Below are positions 8,871 to 17,826 of a stretch of 64,000 bases of DNA, in pieces. Position numbers and translations under genes: made by a program. Within the stretch, counting starts at the first letter, position 1. Every line of letters starts with the position of its first letter. The notes under the pieces are model-generated. The model saw only the letters and a program-made list of their open reading frames with translations, was not told the DNA's origin and did not search any database. This stretch comes from SB15 sp964639245 (GTDB lineage: Bacteria; Chloroflexota; Anaerolineae; Aggregatilineales; J027): contig CAZXCU010000005.1 of assembly GCA_964639245.1 (NCBI GenBank), positions 248,001 to 312,000 on the forward strand, written 5' to 3'.

Positions 8871-9894
8871 ATCGCGTCGTGGGCATGTCATTGAGCCGGG
8901 CAGTGAAATTCCCCGTCTCTTTATCTGGCTGTTCGGGTTAGTCGGGCTGGTTGCCGCGATTAGTTCGATAGTGCTGCTTGCCCCGCGTATCATTGATCTT
9001 TTTACCCAAGATGACCTCGCTAACGACAATCGCACATGGCTCACCGCCGCATGGACACAGGAAGATAAATCTGCCGAAGAGGTGAAAGAACTGGTGCGCC
9101 TGCTGGACGGACATCGGATTACAGCAGTGTATGTGCAGACCAATCGCTGGCATGGCGAAACAGGCGACTATATCGAACTCCCCTACACCCAGAATTTTGT
9201 CCAGCGCTTCCGTAACCAGTCCGATACCATAGGGTTGTATGCGTGGCTCATTATGGACAATGACCAATTAATCGATGAGGAATCTACCCCACAGATTTTA
9301 GCATTTGCGGAACGAGCGGTCACCGAACTGGGCTTTACGGGTATCCATATTCAAGTGCGTTCTGTTCCCGATGGCAGCGAAGCCTTCATTACCCTGCTGC
9401 GCGATTTACGCAGCGCGATTGGGCCAAGCAAACAATTGTCCATCAGCGTACCCCCAGACCGTATCCCTGCTGACCCCGACATTCCACAGGGTATTTCGCC
9501 CGCCAACGAACTCACATGGACACAGGAATATAAACGGCGCGTGGTGCTAAACGCGAATGAAATTACCCTTATGGCACATGCCAGCGGCCTCACATCGGAC
9601 ATGGAGTATGAGCGCTGGCTGGGTTATCAAGTTCAAACCTATGCCGATTTGCTTAACGAACTCGCGCTGGATGATGTTGTCTACATTGTGGCGCTGCCAA
9701 CCTATGCAGCAGAATTTGCCCACGACCCGCTGGTCGAAAATGTCAATACAGCCCTGCGCGGCATCGATGAGGGGGAGCAGCGTTCCCCACAGGTTGAAAA
9801 ACGCTTGTCTGGCACGGGCATCTATCCTTGGGATGAAGCCGGTGCAGAGGTACTTTTGTCCTATTGGGAAACATGGGTCAAACGGGAAAATTGA
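8863..9894 (+). CDS. Membrane-anchored barrel-like protein, GH18-like but lacking the acidic motif
   Basis: This 343-residue protein starts with TTG, overlapping the dgkA stop by 8 bp. It has a basic N-terminus, one membrane helix (about 17-43) and a roughly 290-residue outer domain that looks like a (beta/alpha)8 barrel. GFTGIHIQVRSVPDGSEAF followed by LLRDLRSAI recalls the beta-4 region of family-18 glycoside hydrolases and their spore/cell-wall relatives, but the DxxDxDxE acidic residues are not there. It may be a glycan-binding pseudo-enzyme. The fold call is an inference from motif rhythm only. A hairpin terminator follows at 9924. Confidence 0.6.
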   Translation: MSKSRRGHVIEPGSEIPRLFIWLFGLVGLVAAISSIVLLAPRIIDLFTQDDLANDNRTWLTAAWTQEDKSAEEVKELVRLLDGHRITAVYVQTNRWHGETGDYIELPYTQNFVQRFRNQSDTIGLYAWLIMDNDQLIDEESTPQILAFAERAVTELGFTGIHIQVRSVPDGSEAFITLLRDLRSAIGPSKQLSISVPPDRIPADPDIPQGISPANELTWTQEYKRRVVLNANEITLMAHASGLTSDMEYERWLGYQVQTYADLLNELALDDVVYIVALPTYAAEFAHDPLVENVNTALRGIDEGEQRSPQVEKRLSGTGIYPWDEAGAEVLLSYWETWVKREN

Positions 9895-9923
9895 GAAATG
9901 TGAATTTTTTCTGGAAAATCAAG

Positions 9924-9959
9924 CCTTCCTGCATGAACAATGCTTGCAGCAAGGTTTTT
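9924..9959 (+). terminator. Rho-independent terminator after the pgpH-ybeY-dgkA operon
   Basis: Arms 9924-9933 and 9945-9954 pair at nine of ten positions around an 11-base loop, followed by five T residues. It lies 30 bp after the stop of the barrel-like gene and before the promoter of the roadblock gene. Confidence 0.7.
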
Positions 9960-9972
9960 GGTAGAGTACAAT

Positions 9973-10001
9973 TTGACTGATAGTAAAACAAGAATTATAC
10001 C
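9973..10001 (+). promoter_or_regulatory. Sigma70-type promoter of the roadblock gene
   Basis: The -35 element TTGACT (9973-9978), a 17-bp spacer and the -10 element TATACC (9996-10001) lie 60 bp upstream of the roadblock start. With a terminator directly before it, this makes the roadblock gene a separate transcription unit. Confidence 0.65.
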
Positions 10002-10060
10002 CAAACTATAGGCTGAACAAAATCCTGGTCGCGGGGCTAGGCTATCAAGGAGCGCATTAC

Positions 10061-10432
10061 ATGGCAAAATCACGTACAGAATTAATGGTTGACCGTCTGA
10101 GAGATTTAGCTTCTGGCACGCCCGACATTGAAGCGTCGGCGGTGGTCAGCATTGATGGCCTCATCATGGCCTCGGCGCTGCCAGCCGGGATTGAAGAAGA
10201 CCGCGTATCGGCGATGTCTGCGGCAATGCTCTCGCTGGGTGAACGTATCGCCAGCGAATTAGGGCGCGGTCAGCTTGATCAAGTGTACATTCGTGGGGAC
10301 AACGGGTACGTCATCCTCATGTCGGTTGGCGAAGAAGCAGTGTTGACCACCCTCGTGCGCGAAAACGCGAAATTGGGGTTGATTTTCTTGGATATGAAAC
10401 GTGCGGCGGATGACCTCACTAAACTTGTTTAA
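10061..10432 (+). CDS. Roadblock/LC7 domain protein (MglB-like)
   Basis: This 123-residue protein is a single roadblock/LC7 domain: an N-terminal helix, the strand-turn SAVVSIDGLIMASALP, a long central helix (AMSAAMLSLGERIASELG) and C-terminal strands GYVILMSV and AVLTTLV. Such proteins dimerise and regulate small Ras-like GTPases (MglA in polarity and motility) or act as scaffolds. No GTPase gene is nearby and the gene stands alone between its own promoter and terminator. AAGGAG at 10047-10052 is a strong ribosome binding site. Confidence 0.85.
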   Translation: MAKSRTELMVDRLRDLASGTPDIEASAVVSIDGLIMASALPAGIEEDRVSAMSAAMLSLGERIASELGRGQLDQVYIRGDNGYVILMSVGEEAVLTTLVRENAKLGLIFLDMKRAADDLTKLV

Positions 10433-10470
10433 CCACCTTCGCTACAATTAAATACATCCGACATTATCCA

Positions 10471-10508
10471 CGACGGGGAGGCCATCAAGTCTCCCCGTCG
10501 CTCTTTTT
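10471..10508 (+). terminator. Rho-independent terminator after the roadblock gene
   Basis: A perfect 10-bp GC-rich stem (10471-10480 with 10491-10500) with a 10-base loop is followed by CTCTTTTT. Confidence 0.9.
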
Positions 10509-10629
10509 ATTGGCATAAAATTGAGAACGCTAAAAACGTTTAATCCTGCAAATAAGATGTAAATTTCGTAGGGGTGGGTGTCAGTCACCTAGCCAAGAGT
10601 TGAACCAGATGAGATAGTCAGCAAGGAAA

Positions 10630-12252
10630 ATGAGCAAGATGCCAAAGTATATCTTCTGCACAGGTGGGGTGGTCAGTTCGGTAGGTAAAGGAGTTACGGT
10701 TGCCTCCATTGGGCGGATTCTGAAAGCACGGGGGTTAAAAGTGGCTATTCAAAAACTTGACCCCTACCTTAATGTGGATCCCGGCACGATGAGTCCCTAT
10801 CAGCATGGTGAAGTGTTTGTCACAGCAGACGGCGCAGAAACCGATTTGGACTTGGGACACTACGAACGCTTCATTGATGAAAATTTGGATGCCAGTTGTA
10901 ATGTCACTACCGGACAAGTATATGCCGAAGTGATTGCCCGTGAACGGCGCGGCGATTATCTGGGCGGGACGATTCAAGTCATTCCGCATATCACCAATGA
11001 AATCAAACGGCGCATTAAACTCGTCGCCAAAAACACCAATGCCGATGTGGTTTTGGTGGAAGTGGGCGGGACAGTCGGCGATATTGAAAGCCAGCCCTTT
11101 TTAGAAGTGCTGCGTCAGTTACGTACCGAGATGGGACGCAAGGATGTTTTTTATATCCATGTTACCTTTTTGCCCCACATTGGCGCGACAGGAGAACTCA
11201 AAACCAAACCCACGCAACACAGCGTGCGGGAACTGCGCGGTTTAGGGATTCAACCGCATGTCATCATCGCCCGTTCGGATTATCCCGTGAGTGAAGAAAT
11301 GGTCGAGAAAATCGCCCTGTTCTGCGACGTGGATAAAGAAGGGGTGATTCCGTTGGTCACAGCCAACAATATTTATGAAGTCCCCCTCAGCCTCGAAGAT
11401 GCTGGACTGGGGGATTATATTGTAGACAGGCTTAAACTGGAAACCAAACCTGCCCAGTTGAAATCGTGGAAAAAATTAGTCAAAGCCATGCAGGAAGCCA
11501 AAAAAACGGTGCGGATTGCCATTGTGGGCAAATATGTTGAACTTCACGATGCCTATATGAGCGTCAAAGAATCGCTGACCCATGCCGGCGCAGCCCTGAA
11601 TTATCGGGTGGAAGTCGTCTGGATCAATTCCTCCGATTTAGAAAAAGGTCGCCAGTTTGACGCGCTGGAAAAAGTACAGGGCATTGTTGTGCCGGGCGGA
11701 TTTGGCTATCGCGGGGTGGAAGGCAAAATCTTGGCTGCTAAATTTGCCCGTGAGCGCCAGATTCCCTATCTGGGGTTGTGTTTGGGGATGCAGGTTATGT
11801 GCATCGAATTTGCCCGAAATGTCTTGGGGTTGGAGGATGCCAACAGTAGTGAATTTGAAACCGCCACCGAACACCCGATCATTGATTTGATGCTTGACCA
11901 GCGCGATGTCACAGCATTGGGGGGAACTATGCGGCTGGGTCTCTATCCGTGTGACCTTGTACCCCATACCATCGCCCACAAAGCCTATAGCAAACATAGC
12001 ATCCACGAACGCCATCGCCATCGCTGGGAAGTCAACAACAAATATCGAAATGCGATGGAAGCGGCGGGGATGGTTTTTAGCGGGCTGAGTCCAGATGGGA
12101 TGCTGGTCGAAATTGCCGAATTGAAAAATCATCCCTTTATGCTCGGCAGCCAGTTTCATCCCGAATTCACCAGCCGCCCAGACCGTCCACACCCGCTTTT
12201 TACTGCGTTTATCGAAACCGCTACAGGCGAATCGTTCAACGGAAGGACCTAA
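10630..12252 (+). CDS. pyrG: CTP synthase
   Basis: The 540-residue enzyme makes CTP from UTP, ATP and glutamine. The N-terminal amidoligase domain begins KYIFCTGGVVSSVGKG, with the nucleotide loop and DPYLNVDPGTM. The C-terminal class-I glutaminase domain has the nucleophile C384 in LGLCLGMQ and the partners H510 and E512 in QFHPEF. Length and motifs are normal. AAGGAA lies just upstream of the ATG. The adenosine deaminase gene follows after 5 bp, suggesting a small nucleotide-metabolism operon. Confidence 0.97.
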   Translation: MSKMPKYIFCTGGVVSSVGKGVTVASIGRILKARGLKVAIQKLDPYLNVDPGTMSPYQHGEVFVTADGAETDLDLGHYERFIDENLDASCNVTTGQVYAEVIARERRGDYLGGTIQVIPHITNEIKRRIKLVAKNTNADVVLVEVGGTVGDIESQPFLEVLRQLRTEMGRKDVFYIHVTFLPHIGATGELKTKPTQHSVRELRGLGIQPHVIIARSDYPVSEEMVEKIALFCDVDKEGVIPLVTANNIYEVPLSLEDAGLGDYIVDRLKLETKPAQLKSWKKLVKAMQEAKKTVRIAIVGKYVELHDAYMSVKESLTHAGAALNYRVEVVWINSSDLEKGRQFDALEKVQGIVVPGGFGYRGVEGKILAAKFARERQIPYLGLCLGMQVMCIEFARNVLGLEDANSSEFETATEHPIIDLMLDQRDVTALGGTMRLGLYPCDLVPHTIAHKAYSKHSIHERHRHRWEVNNKYRNAMEAAGMVFSGLSPDGMLVEIAELKNHPFMLGSQFHPEFTSRPDRPHPLFTAFIETATGESFNGRT

Positions 12253-12257
12253 TTTTC

Positions 12258-13304
12258 ATGTCGCTGCGCTCCTATCTTGCTGCCATGCCCAAAGCGGAAC
12301 TGCATGTTCATCTTGAAGGCTCAATTTTGCCGGAAACTGTGCTGGAACTGGCACAGCGCAATCAAGTTGAACTCCCTGTCAAAACGGTGGAAGAACTGCG
12401 GGCCTTGTATGAATTTGTGGATTTTCCCCATTTCATCAAAATTTTTGGCATTGCCATTGGCTGTATTGTGCAGCCGTCCGATTTTGCCGAAGTGGTCTAT
12501 CGGCATGGGCAGGAAATGGCACGGCAGAATATTCGCTATGCTGAAATCACTTTTTCGCCTCAATCGCATGTGCATCGTGGGTTTCCGTTTTCGGTGTTGC
12601 TGGCAGAACTCAACCGGGGACGGGCGCGGGCAAAACAGGATTTTGGGGTAGAAATGCGCTGGATTCCCGATCTGGTACGCAGTTGGCCGGAGGCCGATGA
12701 TGCTTTTCATGAGGAAGCCGCAGCATGGCTCTACAGCGATGAAGCCCTTGCTGGTGGAGTCGTGGCGCTGGGTTTGGGGGGATTTGAAGTGGGCTATCTG
12801 CCCGAACGTTTTGAAATTCCTTTCCGCAAAGCCTTAGAAAAAGGACTGCCGGGCAATCCTCACGCGGGGGAAACATTGGGAGCAGAAAGTGTCTGGGGCG
12901 CGATTCGTTCGCTCAAGGCGCGTCGTATCGGGCATGGCGTGCGGGCTATTGAAGACCCCGCCTTGATTCAGTATTTAGCCGACAACAAAATTCCGTTGGA
13001 GGTCAATCCTACCAGCAATTTGTGTCTTAAAATTTATCCGTCCTACGCGGAACACCCGCTTAAAAAATTAATCGAAGCGGGTTGTGTTGTCACCCTCAAT
13101 TCCGACGACCCGCCCCTTTTCAATACGACCCTCACCGATGAATACATTCATGCGGTAGAAGATATGGGCTTAACGTTGAATCAATTAGAGACTGTAGCCT
13201 TAAACGCGGTGCGCTATAGCTATCTGCCGGACGAAGAAAAATCGGCGCTGCTGGCGGAATTTCAATCCAGCTATGCTCGCCTGCGTCATGAACACGGGGT
13301 TTAA
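12258..13304 (+). CDS. add: Adenosine deaminase family protein
   Basis: This 348-residue amidohydrolase has metal ligands H16 and H18 in ELHVHLEGS, the glutamate loop HAGETLGAESVW, RIGHGVRA, and the aspartate pair in TLNSDDPPLFNT. The family deaminates adenosine, adenine or 6-amino-6-deoxyfutalosine, and the motifs alone do not separate these. Being paired with pyrG favours a nucleoside salvage role. The ORF ends 9 bp before an inverted repeat that serves as a terminator. Confidence 0.88.
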   Translation: MSLRSYLAAMPKAELHVHLEGSILPETVLELAQRNQVELPVKTVEELRALYEFVDFPHFIKIFGIAIGCIVQPSDFAEVVYRHGQEMARQNIRYAEITFSPQSHVHRGFPFSVLLAELNRGRARAKQDFGVEMRWIPDLVRSWPEADDAFHEEAAAWLYSDEALAGGVVALGLGGFEVGYLPERFEIPFRKALEKGLPGNPHAGETLGAESVWGAIRSLKARRIGHGVRAIEDPALIQYLADNKIPLEVNPTSNLCLKIYPSYAEHPLKKLIEAGCVVTLNSDDPPLFNTTLTDEYIHAVEDMGLTLNQLETVALNAVRYSYLPDEEKSALLAEFQSSYARLRHEHGV

Positions 13305-13312
13305 AATCGAAA

Positions 13313-13359
13313 GGTGGGAATCAGCGCATTTCGAGAACAAAGACGCTCTGATTCCCACC
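13313..13359. terminator. Inverted repeat between convergent genes, probable bidirectional terminator
   Basis: A 12-bp perfect inverted repeat (13313-13324 with 13348-13359) lies between the add stop and the stop of the ABC exporter on the other strand. T-richness flanks it on the minus-strand side, so it fits termination of the exporter better than of add. Confidence 0.6.
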
Positions 13360-13407
13360 CTTAATCTTCAGGCAATTGCTTGCGTTGTAGCAGCTTCGCC
13401 CGTTTTA

Positions 13408-15336
13408 TCAACCCATCATGAGCGCAATTTCTCCCCGCGATTTGAACTGGGTTTCGTACAGTTCGGCATAAAGACCGCCCTGCGCCAAAAGTTCCTCATG
13501 GGTACCCCGTTCTACCAACTGCCCACGATCCATCACCAGAATAACATCCGCCGCTAGGATGGTACTTAAGCGGTGAGCAATCACGAGGCTGGTACGGTTG
13601 ACCATGAGTTTTTCCAGTGCATTTTGAATCAGCGCTTCGGATTGGGAATCGAGGTGGGAAGTCGCTTCATCCAACACGAGAATTTGGGGATTTTTCAAAA
13701 TCACCCGCGCAATCGCTATACGTTGTTTTTCGCCCCCGCTTAAACGGTAGCCCCGTTCCCCTACAATGGTATCGAATCCGGCGGGTAATTCGTTGATGAA
13801 ATCGTAAATGTTCGCTGCTCGACAGGCGGCAATGAGTTCTTCCTGCGTGGCATTGGGTTTGGCGTAAAGCAGATTTGTCCGAATGGTATCATGGAAAAGA
13901 TAAGATTCCTGTGTGACCATCCCGATATTGTCCGCCAAGTCTTTCAGCCGTACCTCCCGAATGTCATGCCCATCAATGCGAATGATGCCGGAAGTCGGGT
14001 CATAGAGACGGGGCAGCAGATAGGTAATGGTGGTTTTGCCGGCCCCGCTTGGCCCCACCAATGCCGCCAACTGTCCGGGTTGAATGGCGAAATTTAAATT
14101 TTCTACTGCAAAATTTCGGGCTTGCGAAAGGGGCGTGGTAGCTCCGTTGGTCGGCGCATCACTCAACACGGCCTCGACTTCTTCTTCGTCAAAGCGTTGG
14201 GCTTTGCTCAGACTCGGCGCGGTGATTGCCATATAATTGAAAGTGACATCTTCAAATTCGATTTTGCCCTGCACTTCGGGTAACAAAATGGGCGCGTCTT
14301 CTTCTCGGACTTCCAATGGCAAATCCACGATCTCAAACACACGCTCAAAACTGACCAAGCTAGAAACCAGTTCAACAGGTGCATTCACTAAGGCTTGCAA
14401 AGGGCCATAGAGATTGCCGAGCAGCGCGGCAAAAGCCACCAAGGTTCCCACCGTGAGCGCCCCGCTTAAGACCAGATGTCCGCCTAACCAGTAGACCACT
14501 GCTGTACCGAATGCCCCAATCAAGCCCAAAATGGCAAAAAATAAACTGCCCAAAATAGCCCGTTTAACCCCAATATCAGCCACAAGACGGGCGCGGCTGT
14601 TGAAGCGTTGGGCTTCATCCTCGGCGCGTCCAAAAAGTTTGGTGAGCATCACGCCATTGATATTGAGAGTTTCGTTCATCATGGCATTCATTTTGGCGTT
14701 GGAGGTCATCGCTTCATGAATGACCCCGCGTAGATTCCGTCCGAAACGCCGGGCGGGTAGCACCACCAAGGGCAAAATAATTAAACCAGCCAGCGTTAAA
14801 CGCCATTCCAAACTCAGCATGACCACCAGCACACCCACCACCGAAACCGTATTGGTGATGAGCGCCACAAAAGTATTGTTGATAGCCTGCTGTGCGCCCA
14901 CAACATCATTGTTTAAGCGGCTCATCAGTTCGCCGGTTTTGTTGGCTACATAAAACCGTACTGACATACGCTGCATATGACCGTAAAGTTCGCGCCGCAA
15001 ATCATAAATTAGCCCTTCCCCGATGGACGAATTCAGCCAGCGTTGATAAATCAACACCGCGCTGTTCAAAATGGGGATGAAAAAGAGACTAAAGGCCAGC
15101 AAATTCACTTTGGCTGAGTCTTTTTCAGGAATCGCCCGGTCTATTAATTCCCGCAGCGCCAACGGCACGACCATCGATAGGGCGGTGCTGATTAAAATTG
15201 TGACCAACATCAACGCCAATTTGACCCGGTAGGGTTTGGCATATTGCATAACCCGTTTCATTAGTTGCCACGTCACACCCGGACGTTTTTCGCTTTCATC
15301 GGCGTAAATAAACCGCCACCATTCGCCACTGTGCAT
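13408..15336 (-). CDS. ABC exporter, fused permease and ATPase (MsbA/LmrA type)
   Basis: The protein is a half-transporter of about 642 residues: six membrane helices in the first 330 residues, then an ATPase with Walker A (GPSGAGKTT), signature LSGGEKQR, Walker B (LVLDEATSHLD) and the H-loop. A segment of about 45 residues (SLSKAQRFDEEEVEAVLSDA and onward) is inserted early in the ATPase domain, before the Walker A strand. The frame is open to a TTG at 15381, but ATG 15336 is preceded by an AAAGG-type ribosome binding site at good spacing and is preferred. Substrate unknown; the family exports lipids, peptides or drugs. It should act as a homodimer because no partner is adjacent. Confidence 0.92.
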   Translation of the reverse strand: MHSGEWWRFIYADESEKRPGVTWQLMKRVMQYAKPYRVKLALMLVTILISTALSMVVPLALRELIDRAIPEKDSAKVNLLAFSLFFIPILNSAVLIYQRWLNSSIGEGLIYDLRRELYGHMQRMSVRFYVANKTGELMSRLNNDVVGAQQAINNTFVALITNTVSVVGVLVVMLSLEWRLTLAGLIILPLVVLPARRFGRNLRGVIHEAMTSNAKMNAMMNETLNINGVMLTKLFGRAEDEAQRFNSRARLVADIGVKRAILGSLFFAILGLIGAFGTAVVYWLGGHLVLSGALTVGTLVAFAALLGNLYGPLQALVNAPVELVSSLVSFERVFEIVDLPLEVREEDAPILLPEVQGKIEFEDVTFNYMAITAPSLSKAQRFDEEEVEAVLSDAPTNGATTPLSQARNFAVENLNFAIQPGQLAALVGPSGAGKTTITYLLPRLYDPTSGIIRIDGHDIREVRLKDLADNIGMVTQESYLFHDTIRTNLLYAKPNATQEELIAACRAANIYDFINELPAGFDTIVGERGYRLSGGEKQRIAIARVILKNPQILVLDEATSHLDSQSEALIQNALEKLMVNRTSLVIAHRLSTILAADVILVMDRGQLVERGTHEELLAQGGLYAELYETQFKSRGEIALMMG

Positions 15337-15453
15337 TCCACGCGCCTTTCTACTTGTGGTTTTGAGGGTATCACGCTTCAAGACATGCGGTCTACTGGAA
15401 AAAGGGGCAGTATGCTAAAATGCGGCGGTTTAAGTTGAAAAGGATGTTGCGCC

Positions 15454-16341
15454 GTGCGCGTACTCATTACAGGGTCAGAAGGAAATATCGGGGTACATCT
15501 GGTACGCCAACTGCGTGAAAATGGACATCAGGTGATTCGGGCGGATTTACAACCCGGCTGGCACGACGATTACACGCAGACCAATATTGTTTTTCCCAAT
15601 GATTTGCTCCCAACCTTTCAAAATTTCAAACCGGAAGTGGTGTTTCACCTCGCGGCGATGGTCAGCCGGGTGACTTGCGAAGCCTCGCCTCACATGGCGG
15701 TGGACACCAATTTAAGCGGCACAAACAATATCGCCCAGATGTGCAAAATCTTCGGCGCAAAAATGGTGTATTTTTCGACCTCCGAAGTGTATGGCAACAC
15801 CGTCGGTGAACAAGCAGAAACACTGGAAAATTTGCAACCGACCAACCGCTATGGACTCACCAAATATCTTGGGGAAAAGCTCCTCGAATATGAACACCGC
15901 GAATATGGCTTGGATGTAGTGATCTTGCGGCCTTTCATGTTCTATCATGAAGATGAAACACGCGGCTCGCATCGTTCCGCCATGATCCGGTTTGCGGAAG
16001 GCTTGGCAAAACGGGAAAAAATCACCGTTCACCAGAACAGCAAACGCGGTTGGCTGCACATGGATGACGCGGTGCGGGCGATTGCGGAAGTGGTGCATCT
16101 GGATGGACTGCACACAATTAATATTGGACACCCGCAGATTATCGAAACCGAATGGCTAGCACGGTATATTGCTGGATTGGTGGGAGTCAAGGCAGAAGAT
16201 TATTGGGATTTAATTCCCCTGCCGGAACGAATGACACTGGAAAAATACCCCAATCTTGACCGCCAGCGCGATTTGCTCCATTTTGAACCGTGGGTCTCAA
16301 TTGAAGACGGCGTTCAGCGCGTGGTTGCTCAATTTTTGTAA
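15454..16341 (+). CDS. NAD-dependent epimerase/dehydratase
   Basis: This is an extended short-chain dehydrogenase of 295 residues. The Rossmann loop is TGSEGNIG, the catalytic pair Y133-x3-K137 lies in RYGLTKYLGEK, and FSTSEVYG supplies the serine/threonine. The start is GTG at 15454, 10 bp after AAAAGGA. Such enzymes act on nucleotide sugars (4-epimerases, dehydratases), but the substrate is not evident. It forms a single-gene unit between the exporter (divergent) and a strong terminator. Confidence 0.88.
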   Translation: MRVLITGSEGNIGVHLVRQLRENGHQVIRADLQPGWHDDYTQTNIVFPNDLLPTFQNFKPEVVFHLAAMVSRVTCEASPHMAVDTNLSGTNNIAQMCKIFGAKMVYFSTSEVYGNTVGEQAETLENLQPTNRYGLTKYLGEKLLEYEHREYGLDVVILRPFMFYHEDETRGSHRSAMIRFAEGLAKREKITVHQNSKRGWLHMDDAVRAIAEVVHLDGLHTINIGHPQIIETEWLARYIAGLVGVKAEDYWDLIPLPERMTLEKYPNLDRQRDLLHFEPWVSIEDGVQRVVAQFL

Positions 16342-16377
16342 AAAACGCTGATTGTGATAGGTTTCACTTGTCTTTTT

Positions 16378-16411
16378 CGCCCGAATATTGCTAAGTTCGG
16401 GCGTTTTTCTT
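16378..16411 (+). terminator. Rho-independent terminator after the epimerase gene
   Basis: A perfect 8-bp stem (16378-16385 with 16396-16403) and 10-base loop are followed by TTTTTCTT. Confidence 0.85.
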
Positions 16412-16438
16412 GAAATGTTACCAGCAATCCGTTACTAT
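16410..16438 (+). promoter_or_regulatory. Sigma70-type promoter of the liv operon
   Basis: TTGAAA (16410-16415), a 17-bp spacer and TACTAT (16433-16438) lie 40 bp before the substrate-binding protein gene and directly after the preceding terminator. Confidence 0.6.
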
Positions 16439-16477
16439 TTTCATGACTTAAATTTACTTCAATAAGGAAATTTCTCT

Positions 16478-17749
16478 ATGCAACGCAGAACTTTACTCCG
16501 TTTTGTGACTTTATTTGTGCTAGTCGCCTCGTTGGTAGCGGCGGTTGTCCCCGCGACTGCCCAAGATGGAACCGTTGTCAAAGTGTATACCAGTTGGCCT
16601 CTGACGGGTGGAACGCAGGCAGTGGGTGAAAGTATGGTCAAAGCCGCAGAATTGGCGCTGGAACACTATGTCGCCGACAACCGTGGTGGCCCCGCTGGTT
16701 TCACGGTTGAAATTGTCGCTCTGGATGATGCTTCCCCCACGACAGGCGCATGGGATGGCACGATTGAATCCGAAAATGCCCAGCGTTGTGTCAATGATGC
16801 CGAATGTATGGTCTATTTTGGAACATACAACAGTGGTGCCGCCAAAGTTAGTATGCCCATCACCAATGAAGCTGGCATTGCCCAAATCAGCCCTGCCAAT
16901 TCCTATGCTGGTCTGACCCGTGCTTGCGAAACCTGTGAAGAAGGTGAACCTGAAATTTATCGTCCCAGTGGCGAAGTCAATTACTTCCGTACCAACGGAA
17001 CTGACGACGTACAAGGGCCGGCGGCAGCTTCATGGGCATTCTGCGAAGGCTTTGAAAAAGTCTATATTCTGGACGACACCCAGGCCTATGGTAAAGGTGT
17101 TGCCGATGAATTTGCCCGTCATGCCGAAGAAATCGGTTTGGAAGTGGTCGGACGTGGCAGTGTGGAATCCACCGATATTGACTTCCGCGCTCTGCTGACC
17201 GATGTCCGTGCCTCCGGTGCAGATTTGGTCTACGGCGGTTTCGTGCTGGATTCGGGTGGCCCGCAGGTCATTCAACAAATGGACGCGCTCGGTTTGTTCG
17301 ATGCGGACATCAAATTCATGGGCCCCGATGGTCTCGCCAGCCCCAGCTTGTTTGACCAAATTGGCGGTGCGTCTGTTGCCAATGACAATGTATATCTTTC
17401 CTTCCCCGGCCCGTTGCCCAGCACACTGGAATCGGAAAGTGGTCAGCGCTTCTACACCGATTACGTCGCCAAACATGGCGAAGATCCTGATCCCTACGCA
17501 GTGTATGCTTACCAATCCATGCAGGTTGTTCTGGATGCGATTGCCCGTGCGGGTGTTGCTGAACGTGGCGCGATTCTGGAAGCCATGCGCGGAACCACCG
17601 ATTTTGAAGGCATTGCAGCGACCTTTAGCTTTGACGAAAACGGCGATGCGACTGTCTCCGGGTTCTTTGGCTACAAAGTCAGTGAAGATACTTTCGTGGA
17701 TGGTCTGTTGATTACCCCCGATTTGAACGAAAACTGCCCTAGCGAATAG
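16478..17749 (+). CDS. livK: Branched-chain amino-acid-type ABC transporter substrate-binding protein
   Basis: The 423-residue exported protein has a signal peptide (about 1-28, ending in ATAQ) followed by a periplasmic-binding-protein type-1 fold: VKVYTSWPLTGGTQAVGESM opens lobe one. Family members bind Leu/Ile/Val, but also amides, urea or short carboxylates, so the true ligand is uncertain. A cysteine pair (CETCEE) is unusual for the family. It is first in the operon, with AAGGA 9 bp before the ATG, and an internal terminator separates it from the permeases. Confidence 0.9.
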   Translation: MQRRTLLRFVTLFVLVASLVAAVVPATAQDGTVVKVYTSWPLTGGTQAVGESMVKAAELALEHYVADNRGGPAGFTVEIVALDDASPTTGAWDGTIESENAQRCVNDAECMVYFGTYNSGAAKVSMPITNEAGIAQISPANSYAGLTRACETCEEGEPEIYRPSGEVNYFRTNGTDDVQGPAAASWAFCEGFEKVYILDDTQAYGKGVADEFARHAEEIGLEVVGRGSVESTDIDFRALLTDVRASGADLVYGGFVLDSGGPQVIQQMDALGLFDADIKFMGPDGLASPSLFDQIGGASVANDNVYLSFPGPLPSTLESESGQRFYTDYVAKHGEDPDPYAVYAYQSMQVVLDAIARAGVAERGAILEAMRGTTDFEGIAATFSFDENGDATVSGFFGYKVSEDTFVDGLLITPDLNENCPSE

Positions 17750-17767
17750 GTGTAGTTGCCTTACACA

Positions 17768-17801
17768 GGAGAGGGCATCCCCGCCCTCTCCTTTTGTTCT
17801 T
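17768..17801 (+). terminator. Intra-operon terminator/attenuator between livK and livH
   Basis: A perfect 9-bp stem (17768-17776 with 17783-17791) and 6-base loop are followed by TTTTGTTCTT. Its position between the binding protein and the permease fits partial termination, which makes more binding protein than membrane subunits. Confidence 0.85.
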
Positions 17802-17826
17802 ACCTGACGCGGGAGCTTTCAAAAAT

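Noticed and set aside
11638..12192. 184-residue open frame antisense to pyrG
   Set aside because: Shadow of a strongly conserved enzyme, with no ribosome binding site or family features.
12258..13304. Firm assignment as aminodeoxyfutalosine deaminase
   Set aside because: The family motifs do not separate substrates and no menaquinone (futalosine) genes are nearby.
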